This document shows, piece after piece, positions 7,549 to 17,576 of a DNA stretch of 64,000 bases. Origin of the DNA: Methanolobus chelungpuianus (GTDB taxonomy: Archaea; Halobacteriota; Methanosarcinia; Methanosarcinales; Methanosarcinaceae); contig NZ_JTEO01000004.1 of assembly GCF_024500045.1 (NCBI RefSeq), forward strand, positions 496,001 to 560,000, written 5' to 3'. The notes beneath the pieces were generated by a model. It searched no databases and was not told the origin of the DNA. It saw only the letters and a list, made by a program, of their open reading frames with translations. Every line of letters starts with the position of its first letter. The stretch's first letter is position 1. Both the position numbers and the translations under genes were made by a program.

Positions 7549-8033
7549 GATCAAAAACAATAGTTATGATTTTGTCAGTGCTGGTATTGGCCGCATTTGC
7601 ACTTGGATGCACCGGGAACGATTCACTGAAAGGCTCTGCAAGGCCCGTGGAAGCTGTATGGATAAATCCGGCCGTGAAGGCGGATGTAGTTTCCATACCC
7701 ATTGAGGCAGTAGATAAGAACACCAATGTTCACTTTAAAGTAAATACAGGCGCCAGCGAAGTTGCAGTAATGGCTTACAGGCTGGGCGATGAACTATTTA
7801 TCAGGTCCAGTGTTTGCCCACCCTGCGGTTCCATGGGATTTGCACTCGAAGGGAACATACTCGTATGCGATGCTTGTGCCACCAGGTTTGATGCCTCCAC
7901 AGGCATGGGCGTAGGAGGTGCCTGTATAGCATATCCCAAGGAGAGCATTCCCTATACAGTCTTGGACGGAAATCTCACAATGAGCCTCAGTGACATCATG
8001 ACTGCATATCAGGAAACCTTAGAACCGAACTAA
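7545..8033 (+). CDS. FtrD-like (DUF2318) iron-sulfur lipoprotein
   Basis: A 162-residue secreted lipoprotein: a basic start, a hydrophobic stretch and a lipobox-like FALGC ending at C22. The mature part has C91-x2-C94, C108-x2-C111 and C127 in SVCPPCGS, VCDACATRF and GGAC. This is the cysteine pattern of the DUF2318/FtrD-like membrane iron-sulfur family. Relatives accompany Ftr1/P19-type iron uptake loci, which also carry FtsX-type permeases and an ATPase. The ATG overlaps the ATPase stop by 4 bp and follows GGAGGAG. I infer a redox or metal-handling role outside the membrane in partnership with the ABC pair. No Ftr1 permease or P19 protein is in the window. Confidence 0.75.
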   Translation: MRSKTIVMILSVLVLAAFALGCTGNDSLKGSARPVEAVWINPAVKADVVSIPIEAVDKNTNVHFKVNTGASEVAVMAYRLGDELFIRSSVCPPCGSMGFALEGNILVCDACATRFDASTGMGVGGACIAYPKESIPYTVLDGNLTMSLSDIMTAYQETLEPN

Positions 8034-8064
8034 CAGATGGCACTGGGAAGGTTCAGTAGAGTGC

Positions 8065-8087
8065 GGCAGCAGGTGCTTCCTGCTGCC
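8065..8087 (+). terminator. terminator hairpin after the ABC/FtrD operon
   Basis: A perfect 9-bp stem, GGCAGCAGG and CCTGCTGCC around TGCTT, 31 bp beyond the lipoprotein stop codon. A short T-containing tract (ATTTT) follows. Confidence 0.55.
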
Positions 8088-8179
8088 CTGTCATTTTGAT
8101 GACATATCGGTTTCTGAGTGATGAATGTCCGTAACATATTAATGAATACGGCTTTCTCTTAACTAATGGAGGAGTGATT

Positions 8180-9124
8180 ATGAAAGCCGCACAGATCAAT
8201 GAATTCGGAACGGATAGTGTAGTTATAAACCACAATGTTAATACTCCTGAGATCGAGTCGGGGAAAGTCCTTGTAAAGGTCCATGCCGCAGGAGTGAACC
8301 CATTTGACTGGAAGGTACGTGAGGGTTACGTTCCCTCAGCAAAAAATCATGGGTTCCCGATGACCCTGGGAGGGGATTTCGCCGGTACTGTGTTGGATGT
8401 CGGGGAAGGTGTAAGCCTGTACAGGAAAGGCGACCACATATATGGCAGCGGGATTATCCTGTCAGGGGGTTCGGGGGCTTTTGCGGAGTATGTACTGGCG
8501 TCTGAGAAGCTGACAGCCCTGAAGCCGGAAAAGGCAAGTTATCCGGAAGCTGCTGCACTGCCTCTTACAGGTGTCAGCGCTTATGATGTCGTCTTCAATA
8601 AGATGCAACTGCAGGAGGGACAGAAGATACTCATACACGGAGGCTCGGGCGGAATCGGTTCGATGGCCATCCAGATGGCAAAACATCTGGGAGCCTATGT
8701 GGCAGCAACAGCGCGGAAGGATAAAAGTGACTATCTAAGAAACCTTGGGGCAGATGAGGTCGTCGACTACAAGGATGAGATATTTGAGGACCGACTGAAG
8801 GATTACGATGCAGTTTTCGATACAGTGGGAGGGGATACTTACAAAAGGTCCTTCAAGGTGCTTAAAAATGGAGGCATCATCGTTTCCATGCTTGAACAGC
8901 CCGACCAGGAACTGATGAGTAAATATCAGGTGAGTGCAGTGGGGCAATCGACAAAAATAAACAGCCACAGCCTGCAGAAACTGGCAGGGCTCTTTGACGA
9001 CGGAGTGATCACAGTCACTATTGACAGGATCTTCCCGCTGGATGAAGCAGGACAGGCTCTGGAGTACCAGCGTGCAGGAAACGTGAAGGGGAAAGTCGTG
9101 ATTGCAGTATTACAGGAAGAGTGA
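8180..9124 (+). CDS. NADPH-dependent quinone-reductase-like oxidoreductase (zinc-free MDR family)
   Basis: A 314-residue medium-chain dehydrogenase/reductase without the zinc-binding cysteines of alcohol dehydrogenases. The N-terminal GroES-like domain has HAAGVNPFDWKVREG; the Rossmann motif HGGSGGIGSMAIQMAK sits near residue 155. It resembles quinone oxidoreductase and zeta-crystallin-like proteins that reduce quinones or enones with NADPH. The start is ATG 8180, behind GGAGGAG; an in-frame GTG at 8174 lies inside the Shine-Dalgarno. It stands alone between two terminated units. The physiological substrate is unknown. Confidence 0.88.
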   Translation: MKAAQINEFGTDSVVINHNVNTPEIESGKVLVKVHAAGVNPFDWKVREGYVPSAKNHGFPMTLGGDFAGTVLDVGEGVSLYRKGDHIYGSGIILSGGSGAFAEYVLASEKLTALKPEKASYPEAAALPLTGVSAYDVVFNKMQLQEGQKILIHGGSGGIGSMAIQMAKHLGAYVAATARKDKSDYLRNLGADEVVDYKDEIFEDRLKDYDAVFDTVGGDTYKRSFKVLKNGGIIVSMLEQPDQELMSKYQVSAVGQSTKINSHSLQKLAGLFDDGVITVTIDRIFPLDEAGQALEYQRAGNVKGKVVIAVLQEE

Positions 9125-9132
9125 AAGAAGGA

Positions 9133-10701
9133 TCAGAGGAACCTGATCCCTTTGGGCACCTCTCCCACTCTTTTCCTGAACTCCTCCGGCCAGTTGGCGG
9201 GGTCCAGTCCCTTCTGGGCAAAGAACGCCGATGCCCATCTCTCAAGCCCGACACCGGAGCAGCCTGACCAGAGTTCCTCGCCGCTCTGGCATTTCACGTT
9301 GAATCCGGCAGGGTACTTGTTACCGTTAACACTGACGTTCTGGAACTCGAGCCATTCGCCGTCCGGGCCGCGGTAGGGGAGGGGTGCCTCGTAGTCGGTA
9401 GTGCCTGCTTCGGACTGCTTGGCAACTCCTGTAAGTCCTTCCTGTGCCATGAACCAGGGTGTCACCCAGGCTTTCCTCCATTCCAGCTCAAGGATCTCGT
9501 TGAAGATGTGCATGTACCTGTCGTGCAACTCGCTGGCAACCCTGATCACCTGGTCTTTGGTCCCGACCCAGACGATCTCTATCCTGTGGAACTCATCCAC
9601 GCGCTCCATGCCATGGATACCACCGCTCTCGTACCTGTGGGATGTGCCCGACCTGTCAAAGACCTTGATGGGGAACTCGTCGGTGGGTATGGTCTCACCC
9701 TGCAGGTAGGTCCAGAAGGGGGGGCACTGGGCATAGCACATGCCGCCGATAGGATCGCCGATCTTCTCCTTGATAAGGGAGGTGGGGACCTCAAGGGTCA
9801 CTTTATAATGGTCAATGACCTCTTCCCAGAACTTCGGGTCACGGGTCTTTGGAGGGCATACGTAGTATATCTCGGGATAGACTCCCTTTGCATGTCCTGA
9901 TTTCTGCCAGACTTCCCATGGAACCAGCTTTGGGAAGATCATCTCTCTGTATCCCAGAGGCTCGAGCAGTTCCTCGAACACTATTTTTTCAAACGCCCTG
10001 AACATCCTGGTGGACTGCGGACCGTGTATCCACTGACCCCTGCTGGCTCCTCTCTTTATCCAGCCGGCATCCACCATTGCCTGTGTCGGGTCTTCCGAGA
10101 ACTTGTGCTCCTTCTTTTCGCTCTGCCAGAGCACGTGCCAGTGCTCGGCCTTCCCGCCGTAGGACTGCTGCTCTATCTTTTCTTCCATCAGGGACAGTAT
10201 CCTGTCGGGAACGCGGTTTGACATGGCAGAATCATCCACATCAAGATCCAGCCGGAGGATACCTGCATCATAAGTAACGGACCTCACATAGGGGATCTTC
10301 ACTTCGGCAAGCGGCTTCTCCGAAGGCATTTCTATTGTGAATGAACTTACATCGGTGCCGCGTATCCCTATGCGGAAATCCTTTCCCAGTTTTGCGCCGA
10401 GAGGCTTTTTCAGGCGCATCACCGCATCGTGCACCCTCACATGCCTTCCGGACTCAAGTGTGAGATTGACCCTTTCTCCTTCAACGCTCCAGTCCACGAC
10501 CTTTGCCCCCTGTCCCTCCGGGGCACCCTTTGTGAATATCGTCCTGTTGGATTCATCGATCAGCTCCGCAATGGCATCCTTTGCCGGTGTCGCATCGGCG
10601 CTGGTCCTTATGGCACATTCCAGCCTGAACTTCAATTCTGTTGAACTGCCGCCTCTGACCTCATCCTGCGGGCAGCAGGTATCTCTCTTTTTAACTTCCA
10701 T
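9133..10701 (-). CDS. serS: seryl-tRNA synthetase, type 2 (methanogen type)
   Basis: A 522-residue enzyme of the rare SerRS found in methanogens, clearly different from the bacterial/eukaryotic form. It has the idiosyncratic N-terminal tRNA-binding domain ([15 protein letters not shown]), the active-site segments [24 protein letters not shown] and [11 protein letters not shown], and the C-terminus PKGIRFL. Family members bind zinc through two Cys and a Glu in the active site, and the matching cysteines are present. The first ~19 residues ([15 protein letters not shown]) extend beyond the usual start, so initiation may be later than the ATG at 10701. Confidence 0.96.
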   Translation of the reverse strand: MEVKKRDTCCPQDEVRGGSSTELKFRLECAIRTSADATPAKDAIAELIDESNRTIFTKGAPEGQGAKVVDWSVEGERVNLTLESGRHVRVHDAVMRLKKPLGAKLGKDFRIGIRGTDVSSFTIEMPSEKPLAEVKIPYVRSVTYDAGILRLDLDVDDSAMSNRVPDRILSLMEEKIEQQSYGGKAEHWHVLWQSEKKEHKFSEDPTQAMVDAGWIKRGASRGQWIHGPQSTRMFRAFEKIVFEELLEPLGYREMIFPKLVPWEVWQKSGHAKGVYPEIYYVCPPKTRDPKFWEEVIDHYKVTLEVPTSLIKEKIGDPIGGMCYAQCPPFWTYLQGETIPTDEFPIKVFDRSGTSHRYESGGIHGMERVDEFHRIEIVWVGTKDQVIRVASELHDRYMHIFNEILELEWRKAWVTPWFMAQEGLTGVAKQSEAGTTDYEAPLPYRGPDGEWLEFQNVSVNGNKYPAGFNVKCQSGEELWSGCSGVGLERWASAFFAQKGLDPANWPEEFRKRVGEVPKGIRFL

Positions 10702-10791
10702 TCTTATTCCATTCCTGAAGTGATAATATGAGTAGACAAGGTGAATTTATATCCATCTATAAATGACCTTTGCACTTGGTACTGGTATTCA

Positions 10792-10823
10792 AGATATATC
10801 TTTTGTCAGATGTATCTTTTGAT
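10792..10823. repeat. tandem 16-bp direct repeat between serS and udg
   Basis: AGATATATCTTTTGTC followed at once by AGATGTATCTTTTGAT, 13 of 16 bases identical. The first contains the palindrome AGATATATCT. It lies in the 272-bp divergent promoter region, which has no supported gene. Confidence 0.5.
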
Positions 10824-10973
10824 AATTAAGGGCTTCTCTTTTTGGGTCTTATGTCTTATTTTTTTATCCGGATAGTTTCCTCCCGGTCATTTCTTTTCAG
10901 ATATCCTTTTAAAAGAATGGTATCTATGTACCTGCAACATTAGATCCTCCATATGGATAAATGAGGGTAAGAT

Positions 10974-11561
10974 ATGGGAAAAGCACAGGGAACTGATATA
11001 TCAGCAGTTGTTGAGGAAATGGCCGCCGCAGGCTTCGGAAATCTGGAAGAGACTATCCTGCAGTGCGCAGACTGCGCCCTTCGTGAGGGTGCCACGAACC
11101 CCGTGATAATGAAAGGCTCCCGCACTCCCAGGGTGCTGTTCATAGGGGAGGCCCCGGGAAAGACCGAGGATATGACAGGCATTCCCTTCAGCGGAAGGGC
11201 AGGGAAGAAGCTTGATGAGATGATAGGATACATGGGTCTCTCAGCTGAGGATTACGCAGTCATCAACGCAGTGAAGTGCCGTCCCCCGAAAAACCGCAAA
11301 CCGCTGAAAAGCGAGATAGAACTTTGCCGCCCCTTCCTGCTGGCCCAGATCCGGATGCTGGACCCGGAGGTGATCATCCTGCTTGGCAACACGGCTGAGG
11401 AAGCATTCTGCAGGAATAAGAAGCTTGAATGGGGTGTGCCTAAAGTTTCCGGTGGCATGAACATAGTTAAAATATATCACCCGGCAGCGATGATCTATCA
11501 GCGCTCAAGGATCGAAGAGCAAAAAGCGCTCATCGATAAGAACAGGCACCTGTGGGAATGA
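10974..11561 (+). CDS. family-4 uracil-DNA glycosylase
   Basis: A 195-residue iron-sulfur uracil-DNA glycosylase, which removes deaminated cytosine from DNA. The cluster cysteines are C31-x2-C34 and a C-x15-C pair in VKCRPPKNR...ELCRPF. Active-site segments are GEAPGKTED, GIPFSGRAGKKLDEM and the late YHPAA motif. Length is normal for the thermophile-type family. The ATG follows a GAGGGT Shine-Dalgarno. It ends exactly against the convergent pcc1 stop codon with no gap. Confidence 0.95.
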   Translation: MGKAQGTDISAVVEEMAAAGFGNLEETILQCADCALREGATNPVIMKGSRTPRVLFIGEAPGKTEDMTGIPFSGRAGKKLDEMIGYMGLSAEDYAVINAVKCRPPKNRKPLKSEIELCRPFLLAQIRMLDPEVIILLGNTAEEAFCRNKKLEWGVPKVSGGMNIVKIYHPAAMIYQRSRIEEQKALIDKNRHLWE

Positions 11562-11825
11562 CTACTCCCATTGATCACGTTTTCCTTTTTCACACCTTTT
11601 AGCTTCCTGAAGTACTTCTTCCGCGACCTTTGCATTCATGAGCAGGTCATCGAGGGTTGCTATGAGTGAGGTGATCTTTTCCGTGGAGATATGTATCTTT
11701 GCACTTCCCCTGCACACTTCAGTATGCATGCTGGTGAGATTATCCGGAGCCAGTGACCTTGCAATCTTCTCAGTTATCCTGGATGCATCCTCATCAATGA
11801 ATTCAATGGTGGTCCGTATCTTCAT
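11562..11825 (-). CDS. pcc1: KEOPS complex subunit Pcc1, copy 1
   Basis: An 87-residue Pcc1-family protein: MKIRTTIEFIDEDASRITEKIARSL, then a SAKIHIS strand and a SLIATLDDLLMNAKVAEE helix, the compact alpha-beta fold by which Pcc1 dimerises and holds Kae1. KEOPS makes the t6A37 modification of ANN-decoding tRNAs. It is the last gene of the leftward glm-recJ run, 12 bp after recJ. A second, divergent Pcc1 is encoded at 52113. Which one serves KEOPS cannot be told from sequence. Confidence 0.85.
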   Translation of the reverse strand: MKIRTTIEFIDEDASRITEKIARSLAPDNLTSMHTEVCRGSAKIHISTEKITSLIATLDDLLMNAKVAEEVLQEAKRCEKGKRDQWE

Positions 11826-11837
11826 TGTACCATGCCC

Positions 11838-13175
11838 TTACTTTTTCCCGAGCTGCTGGCCCACTATCTCATCCACTTTACTGATGAACTGCTCTTCAGT
11901 TCCCGGGGGTATGGAGGCTCCCGATGCTATGTTGTGTCCTCCTCCCTCTCCGCCAACAGCCTTTGCGGCCTCCCTGAGGGCAAATGCAAGGTCCAGGCCC
12001 TTTGAAACCAGCGCCCTTGTGCCCCTGGCAGACACCTTAACAATGTCATCCACCTGGTTCACAGCCACAAAGGGCATATCGGGATTGATATATCTGACCA
12101 TGGTGCTTGCAACCATTCCCGTGGATTCCATGTCCTTTGTTATCAGGTAACCGATGCTTTGTCCCATGCGGAGCATATCGCTGGCAGCTTTGATGTTCCC
12201 GACTATCTCACGCTGGTATCCGACGGACATCTTCATGGCCTCTTCAAGGTGCGTTTTATCCCTCATGCCTATAGAGATGGCAATCCCTGCTTTTTCCATC
12301 CTGCCGCATGTATTGAAGATAGAAACGAGGTCGTAGACATTCTTCACAAGCTCCTTGTTCAGGTAATAGACATCTCCGATGGAAGCATCTATGGCTTCGG
12401 ATGTTGATCTTTTCGCCAGTTTTAGGGCGACGGCCGATGTGAGCTTCTTGAGCTGCTCTTCCGAAAGCCTGCTGGTCTCTCCACGCAGGCCGAGGATGCT
12501 GAGGAATTCATCAATTCTTTGCCGGTCTCCCGTTATATCCAGGTAGGGCTCGGGTGTGTACTCAAGCACATCTGCAATGTTTCCGTCTCCCACTTTCAGC
12601 CCCTTCCTGACTGTCACCACGCCGGCATCGACTGCTTCCTTAAGGATGGTGCCGTTGACAGTGTCCATGAGCTGCTTATCTCCCACAGCTCCTGCAATGG
12701 CCATTCCCGCAAGGTCCACATTTGCCGGGTCCAGTGCCTTTGCCACCAGATAGGTCGTTCCCGATGCAGAGATGTGCATTGCACCATCGATACCCACAAG
12801 GTGCGGGTTAACTACCACCTTTGCAGGTGAGTCTCCCACCGGAACGTGATGGTCGAGTATTACCATAGGGTTCTTTATTGCTGAAAGTATGCCGGACTGC
12901 CCGCTACCCATATCGCAGAACAGGACGAGGTCCCTTTCTTCTGCACTTGCCATTACCATATCTGCCACAGAGCTGTCCAGTCTCGGAACAATGGTGGCAT
13001 GGAATCGGATACCCTTTCTCAACAGGGCCTGGCATATGATCGATGCAGATGTGAGTCCGTCCGCATCATTATGGGAAATGACCCGCACATGATCGTGGTC
13101 CTCGATCACTGCAGCTGCCTGTCGGGCCATATCTTTCAGTTTTTGGGTCTCGACATTGAAGTTCAATGGTATCAC
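11838..13175 (-). CDS. archaeal RecJ-like DHH exonuclease (GAN type)
   Basis: A 445-residue DHH phosphoesterase with NDADG in HNDADGLTSA (~residue 35), a DMGSG motif, DHHVP near residue 105 and the DHHA1 motif GGEGGGH near the C-terminus. This is the archaeal RecJ homologue family, some members of which join GINS in the CMG replicative helicase complex and degrade single-stranded DNA or RNA. It starts at GTG 13175 by position of homology; no clear Shine-Dalgarno is visible. It sits between glmU1 and pcc1, a common archaeal order for RecJ and Pcc1. Nuclease activity needs the intact metal ligands, which appear present. Confidence 0.88.
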   Translation of the reverse strand: MIPLNFNVETQKLKDMARQAAAVIEDHDHVRVISHNDADGLTSASIICQALLRKGIRFHATIVPRLDSSVADMVMASAEERDLVLFCDMGSGQSGILSAIKNPMVILDHHVPVGDSPAKVVVNPHLVGIDGAMHISASGTTYLVAKALDPANVDLAGMAIAGAVGDKQLMDTVNGTILKEAVDAGVVTVRKGLKVGDGNIADVLEYTPEPYLDITGDRQRIDEFLSILGLRGETSRLSEEQLKKLTSAVALKLAKRSTSEAIDASIGDVYYLNKELVKNVYDLVSIFNTCGRMEKAGIAISIGMRDKTHLEEAMKMSVGYQREIVGNIKAASDMLRMGQSIGYLITKDMESTGMVASTMVRYINPDMPFVAVNQVDDIVKVSARGTRALVSKGLDLAFALREAAKAVGGEGGGHNIASGASIPPGTEEQFISKVDEIVGQQLGKK

Positions 13176-13201
13176 TCGGTAAATGAAAAATGATAGAAAA
13201 C

Positions 13202-14410
13202 TTAATTAGTTTTTCTTCCGGGAGTGATGACTTCCCCCGGATGGCTGTAGCTGCCTGCTTCCATCATCATACCAACATTGATGCTGGTGTTGATGCCGGT
13301 GTGCACATCGTCGCCCATGATGACCCCGAGCTTCCTCCTGCCGGTATCCACGACCTTGCCCTTCACAGAGCATTTAATGTTCTTCCCGTCATGCCTCAGG
13401 TTGGCCACCTTGGTGCCGGCACCGAAATTACACTTGAGACCGATCACGCTGTCCCCAAGATAAGAAAGGTGCCCGATCTTGGTACCATCCATGATGATGC
13501 TGTTCTTGACCTCCACCGCATTACCTATGTGAACATTATTGCCGATCGCAGTGGATGCCCTGATGAAGCAGTTGGGCCCGATGTCGCAGTCATCGCCGAT
13601 GACCACCGGGCCGATGATGTAGGACCCGTTACGGATTATAGTCCCCCTGCCCACAGTGACCTCTCCGTGCAGGGTGGCGTAGGGTTCCACGGTGCCCTCG
13701 CACATGCCTTTCATATTCTCCAGCAGGACCCTGTTGGCATCAAGCAGGTCCCAGGGCCTGCCGATATCTATCCAGTCGGAATCCAGCACCGCGTATCCGA
13801 CATTACAGCCGGCATCTATCATCATCTGCAGTGAGTCCGTGATCTCAAGTTCCCCCCTGGGGGATAGCTGCGTCTTTGCTATGAAGTCAAAAACGGCTTC
13901 CGTAAATAGGTATATGCCTGCGTTGGCAAGCTTACTTGGCGGGTGCTGGGCCTTCTCGATGATCCTTATAACCCTGTCGCCATCAGTCTCTATCACTCCG
14001 AAGTGGGAAGGATCGTCAACTTCCTTGACTGTGATCACGGCATCCTTATCTGTGGATATCAGGTGCCTGATGTGTTCGGGACTTATCAGCATGTCCCCGT
14101 TGAGTACCACAAACCTGCCGTCAACATGTCCTTTGGCATATCCTATGGCATTGGCAGTCCCAAGCTGTGAGTCCTGGTGCACGTAGTCAATACTTATTCC
14201 TTTCCCGCTGCCGTCCCCGAAATAGTCCTTTATGGAATCCTCGCGATAGCCTGTGATGATCACAAAGTCCCTTATTCCGGCTTGTATGGCGGCATCCACG
14301 GAATGTTCCATCATGGGCTTGTTGGCTATGGGAAGCATCACCTTGGGTCGGGCTGCCGTGAGCGGGCGCATCCTTGTGCCTTCGCCCGCAGCAAGGATCA
14401 CTGCCTTCAT
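13202..14410 (-). CDS. glmU: bifunctional sugar-1-phosphate nucleotidyl/acetyltransferase (GlmU-like), copy 1
   Basis: A 402-residue two-domain enzyme. The N-terminal nucleotidyltransferase begins with the pyrophosphorylase signature [13 protein letters not shown], and VLNGDML is the metal-binding stretch. From ~residue 245 a left-handed beta-helix of hexapeptide repeats follows ([23 protein letters not shown]), the acetyltransferase half. In archaea such proteins acetylate glucosamine-1-phosphate and form UDP-GlcNAc. Its ATG overlaps the glmM stop by 4 bp (ATGA), so the two are coupled. A paralogue lies at 17577, and the two may differ in sugar or nucleotide. Confidence 0.88.
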   Translation of the reverse strand: MKAVILAAGEGTRMRPLTAARPKVMLPIANKPMMEHSVDAAIQAGIRDFVIITGYREDSIKDYFGDGSGKGISIDYVHQDSQLGTANAIGYAKGHVDGRFVVLNGDMLISPEHIRHLISTDKDAVITVKEVDDPSHFGVIETDGDRVIRIIEKAQHPPSKLANAGIYLFTEAVFDFIAKTQLSPRGELEITDSLQMMIDAGCNVGYAVLDSDWIDIGRPWDLLDANRVLLENMKGMCEGTVEPYATLHGEVTVGRGTIIRNGSYIIGPVVIGDDCDIGPNCFIRASTAIGNNVHIGNAVEVKNSIIMDGTKIGHLSYLGDSVIGLKCNFGAGTKVANLRHDGKNIKCSVKGKVVDTGRRKLGVIMGDDVHTGINTSINVGMMMEAGSYSHPGEVITPGRKTN

Positions 14411-15708
14411 TTAAGGCTCTCCTTCACTATGCCTTCAGCCAGAGCATACAGCTTCTCCACGTTATCCCTGGCCTGGGCAGTGACGCGGACCTTTGGCTCA
14501 GTTCCAGAGGGCCGGACAAGCACCCAGCCGTTATCCATCTCTACCCTGATGCCGTCAATATCGGATACAGTGCCCATTGGCTGCAGTTTTGACCTAACGG
14601 CCTCCATGACCTTTTCCTTATCGCAGTCAGCACAGGGAATGGTGCCCCTGAGGGTCGGGTACTGAGGGAGTGCTTCCCTTAGCTGTGACAACTTTGTCTC
14701 CTGCACTATCTCGACCAGCCTGGCAGCAGCATAGATGCCGTCCGGGCAATAGGATATCCTCGGGAATATCCAGCTTCCTGAAGGTTCTCCGCCGAACTCG
14801 GTGATGTGCTTCTTCATCTCTTCGGCAACGTATACATCCCCGACCCTTGTCCTTACGATCTCGGAGCCTTCGAGAGCGTCATCGACAATAAGGGATGTGT
14901 CTACGGGTACGCATACCTTTGTCCCGCCTTTGCACTCGTAGTGCCCGAAGATGGCGAGCAGTTCGTCACCTGATACGAAGTTTCCCTTTTCGTCAACAGC
15001 CATCATCCTGTCGGCATCACCGTCGTGAGCTATCCCCAGCCGGGCACCGAACTCGACCACTGCCTTTCTCAGCAATTCCAGGTTCTTCTCGTTGGGTTCA
15101 GGATTACGTGCAGGGAAATGCCCGTCAAGCTGGCTGTTGAGGGTGATCACCTCACATCCCATTTCCCGCAGGAGGAATGGAGTGATCGTGCCCCCCGCCC
15201 CGCAGCCGCAATCAAGTATCACTTTCATGGAGACCCTTCCTACGTTCTTCAGGATCATGTCCATATGGTCCCTGACGGCATTACTGTACGATGTGATAAC
15301 ACCTGCCTGGTCCCATCTCACTTTCACGAAGTCCTCTTCCTCTACTATGGACTCGATATCTTCCTGCTGTTTTGAATCAAAGGCCATGCCGTCTGGGTTC
15401 CAGAGCTTGATGCCCACGTACTCTGCAGGGTTGTGGGATGCGGTTATCATTACCCCACAGTCATAGTCCCTTGCAGCGTAAGCAAGCGTGGGGGTTGTAA
15501 CGAGCCCTACGCGGACGACCCGGCACCCGGAGCTGGCAAGCCCGCTGATGACTGCGTGCTCTATCATCTCGCCTGCGACCCTGGGGTCCCTGCCGATAAC
15601 TGCGCTCTTTTTTGATCTTCCCAGCGCCATGCCCACTTTCAGTGCCAGGTCGACTGTGATATCCTTATTTGTGACTCCCCTGATACCTGAAGAACCGAAT
15701 AGTTTCAT
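14407..15708 (-). CDS. glmM: phosphoglucosamine mutase
   Basis: A 433-residue alpha-D-phosphohexomutase. The phosphoserine loop is [15 protein letters not shown] (~residue 90), the metal loop is HDGDADRMM (~243), the sugar-binding loop is GGEPSGSW (~318), and the C-terminal phosphate loop is [11 protein letters not shown]. Its place between glmS and glmU makes phosphoglucosamine mutase (glucosamine-6-P to glucosamine-1-P) the best call, though archaeal mutases can be broad. It follows glmS by 23 bp. Confidence 0.92.
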   Translation of the reverse strand: MKLFGSSGIRGVTNKDITVDLALKVGMALGRSKKSAVIGRDPRVAGEMIEHAVISGLASSGCRVVRVGLVTTPTLAYAARDYDCGVMITASHNPAEYVGIKLWNPDGMAFDSKQQEDIESIVEEEDFVKVRWDQAGVITSYSNAVRDHMDMILKNVGRVSMKVILDCGCGAGGTITPFLLREMGCEVITLNSQLDGHFPARNPEPNEKNLELLRKAVVEFGARLGIAHDGDADRMMAVDEKGNFVSGDELLAIFGHYECKGGTKVCVPVDTSLIVDDALEGSEIVRTRVGDVYVAEEMKKHITEFGGEPSGSWIFPRISYCPDGIYAAARLVEIVQETKLSQLREALPQYPTLRGTIPCADCDKEKVMEAVRSKLQPMGTVSDIDGIRVEMDNGWVLVRPSGTEPKVRVTAQARDNVEKLYALAEGIVKESLK

Positions 15709-15731
15709 TCAATGCCTCCGATCATATCTTA

Positions 15732-17564
15732 TCATTCTACGGTCACGCTCTTTGCAAGGTTCCTCGGCTTATCGATGGAACAGTCCTTCGCAAGGGCTGT
15801 GTAGTATGCGAGCAACTGGAGCACCACGGAAGACAGCACAGGAGATGTCATCTCATGTGAGGCCGGGATGCGTAAAACCATATCCGCATACTTTTCTATC
15901 TCCTTATCATCCTCATTGGCAACAGCTATCACGACAGCATTGCGGGCCTTTACTTCCTTGATATTGCTCAGTATCTTGTCGTAGGTGTGACCCTTGGTGG
16001 CAATAGCAACAACAGGTGTTTCCTCTGTGATCAGAGCAAGAGGTCCGTGTTTCAGCTCCCCGGCCGCATAGCCTTCTGCATGGATATAGGATATCTCCTT
16101 GAGCTTAAGCGCCCCTTCCAGGGCCACAGGGTAATTGAGGTAGCGTCCGATAAAGAAATAGTCCCTCTTGTCAGCAAACTGCTGGGCGCATTCCTTTATC
16201 TTCTCCTTCCTGTTGAGTATCCTCTGGATCTGGCCGGGAAGGCGCTTGAGATTCACTATGAGGTCCTTTGCCTCATCTGCCGTGATGACACCCCTTGTCC
16301 TTCCCATGTGGATCGCCAGCATGTAGAGCGTGATGAGCTGTGCCGTGAACGTCTTTGTTGCAGCGACCCCTATCTCGGGGCCGGCGCGCGTATATACAAT
16401 GCTGTCTGATTCCCTGGTGATGGTGCTTCCCACGACGTTGGTAATGGCAACTGTCCTGCATCCGTAGGACTTGGAACTCCTGACGGCTGCAAGGGTGTCT
16501 GCGGTCTCGCCGGACTGCGTGATCGCTATGGTAAGCTCCTCACCGCACAGGACCGGATTGCCGTACCTGAACTCGGAGGCCGTTTCTATATCGGTGTGTA
16601 TCCCTGCAAGCTTCTCGAAGAGATATTTTCCCAGTATCCCTGCGTTCCAGGAAGTTCCGCAGGCAACTATCGTGGCCCTGCGCAGGTGCTTTATCTGCTC
16701 CGGGTTGAGGTAGAGCTCATTCATCCTGACAGTGCCCTCAAGTTCCATGAGCTTGCCTGCAAAGGTGTTCTGTATGGATGTGGGCTGCTCGTGTATCTCC
16801 TTGAGCATAAAATGATCGTATCCGGACTTCTCCGCAGCTTCCAGATCCCACTCAATAGTCTCCGGGGATTTTTCCAGCAGCTTTCCTTCCGGATCGTATA
16901 TCCGGATGGCGTTGGGAAGGATATAGCCTACCTCATGGTCACTCACAAAGACCACGTTCTTGGTGTGTTTCAGGAAGGCTGTGACATCGGATGCTGCATA
17001 GTTCCCGGTCTCACCAAGCCCTATCACAAGAGGGCTGTCCTTGCGTGCAAAGACGACGCGGTCGGGCTCGTTGCAGCACAGGGCCGCTATTGCATAGGAG
17101 CCTTCGAGATCCCTGACAGTCTTATGCATTGCTGCGAGCAGATCGCAGCTGGGTGTGCCATTGTTCATATTGTGGTGAAGGAGATGGGCTATGACTTCGG
17201 TATCAGTGTCTGACTCGAATACATATCCAAGCTCAGTGAGTTTCTCCTTTAGCTCAAGGTAGTTTTCAATGATGCCGTTATGCACCACCGAGACACCGGA
17301 AGAAACGTGCGGGTGAGCATTCCTTGTTTCAGGTCTCCCATGAGTCGCCCACCTGGTATGGCCTATCCCTACGTTAGCTTTGATCTCGGCGGGGAGGATC
17401 GACTCCAGATCTGCGATCTTCCCTACGGTCTTATACGTTTCAAGTGTGCTGTTAAGAACAGTGATCCCGGCAGAATCGTATCCCCTGTACTCGAGCCTTT
17501 TCAGGGACTCCAATAAGATCGGTGCAGCTGGTTCCTTACCAACGTACCCTATTATACCACACAT
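15732..17564 (-). CDS. glmS: glutamine-fructose-6-phosphate aminotransferase
   Basis: A 610-residue enzyme making glucosamine-6-phosphate. The N-terminal class-II amidotransferase domain starts MCGIIGY, with the catalytic Cys2 exposed after Met removal, and has GIGHTRWATHG. Two SIS sugar-isomerase domains follow (CGTSWNAG, ITQSGETADTL, ELKHGPLAL), ending in the family C-terminus KPRNLAKSVTVE. Length is exactly that of the family. It is the second gene of the leftward glmU2-glmS-glmM-glmU1 operon. Confidence 0.97.
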   Translation of the reverse strand: MCGIIGYVGKEPAAPILLESLKRLEYRGYDSAGITVLNSTLETYKTVGKIADLESILPAEIKANVGIGHTRWATHGRPETRNAHPHVSSGVSVVHNGIIENYLELKEKLTELGYVFESDTDTEVIAHLLHHNMNNGTPSCDLLAAMHKTVRDLEGSYAIAALCCNEPDRVVFARKDSPLVIGLGETGNYAASDVTAFLKHTKNVVFVSDHEVGYILPNAIRIYDPEGKLLEKSPETIEWDLEAAEKSGYDHFMLKEIHEQPTSIQNTFAGKLMELEGTVRMNELYLNPEQIKHLRRATIVACGTSWNAGILGKYLFEKLAGIHTDIETASEFRYGNPVLCGEELTIAITQSGETADTLAAVRSSKSYGCRTVAITNVVGSTITRESDSIVYTRAGPEIGVAATKTFTAQLITLYMLAIHMGRTRGVITADEAKDLIVNLKRLPGQIQRILNRKEKIKECAQQFADKRDYFFIGRYLNYPVALEGALKLKEISYIHAEGYAAGELKHGPLALITEETPVVAIATKGHTYDKILSNIKEVKARNAVVIAVANEDDKEIEKYADMVLRIPASHEMTSPVLSSVVLQLLAYYTALAKDCSIDKPRNLAKSVTVE

Positions 17565-17576
17565 TTTACCCCACCC

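Noticed and set aside
4345-8033. Beta-lactam resistance locus
   Set aside because: Although the regulator pair resembles BlaI-BlaR1, there is no beta-lactamase or penicillin-binding domain, and a methanogen has no peptidoglycan target.
13190-13834. A 214-codon histidine- and aspartate-rich plus-strand frame
   Set aside because: Antisense to the hexapeptide-repeat region of GlmU copy 1; the repeats generate the apparent pattern.
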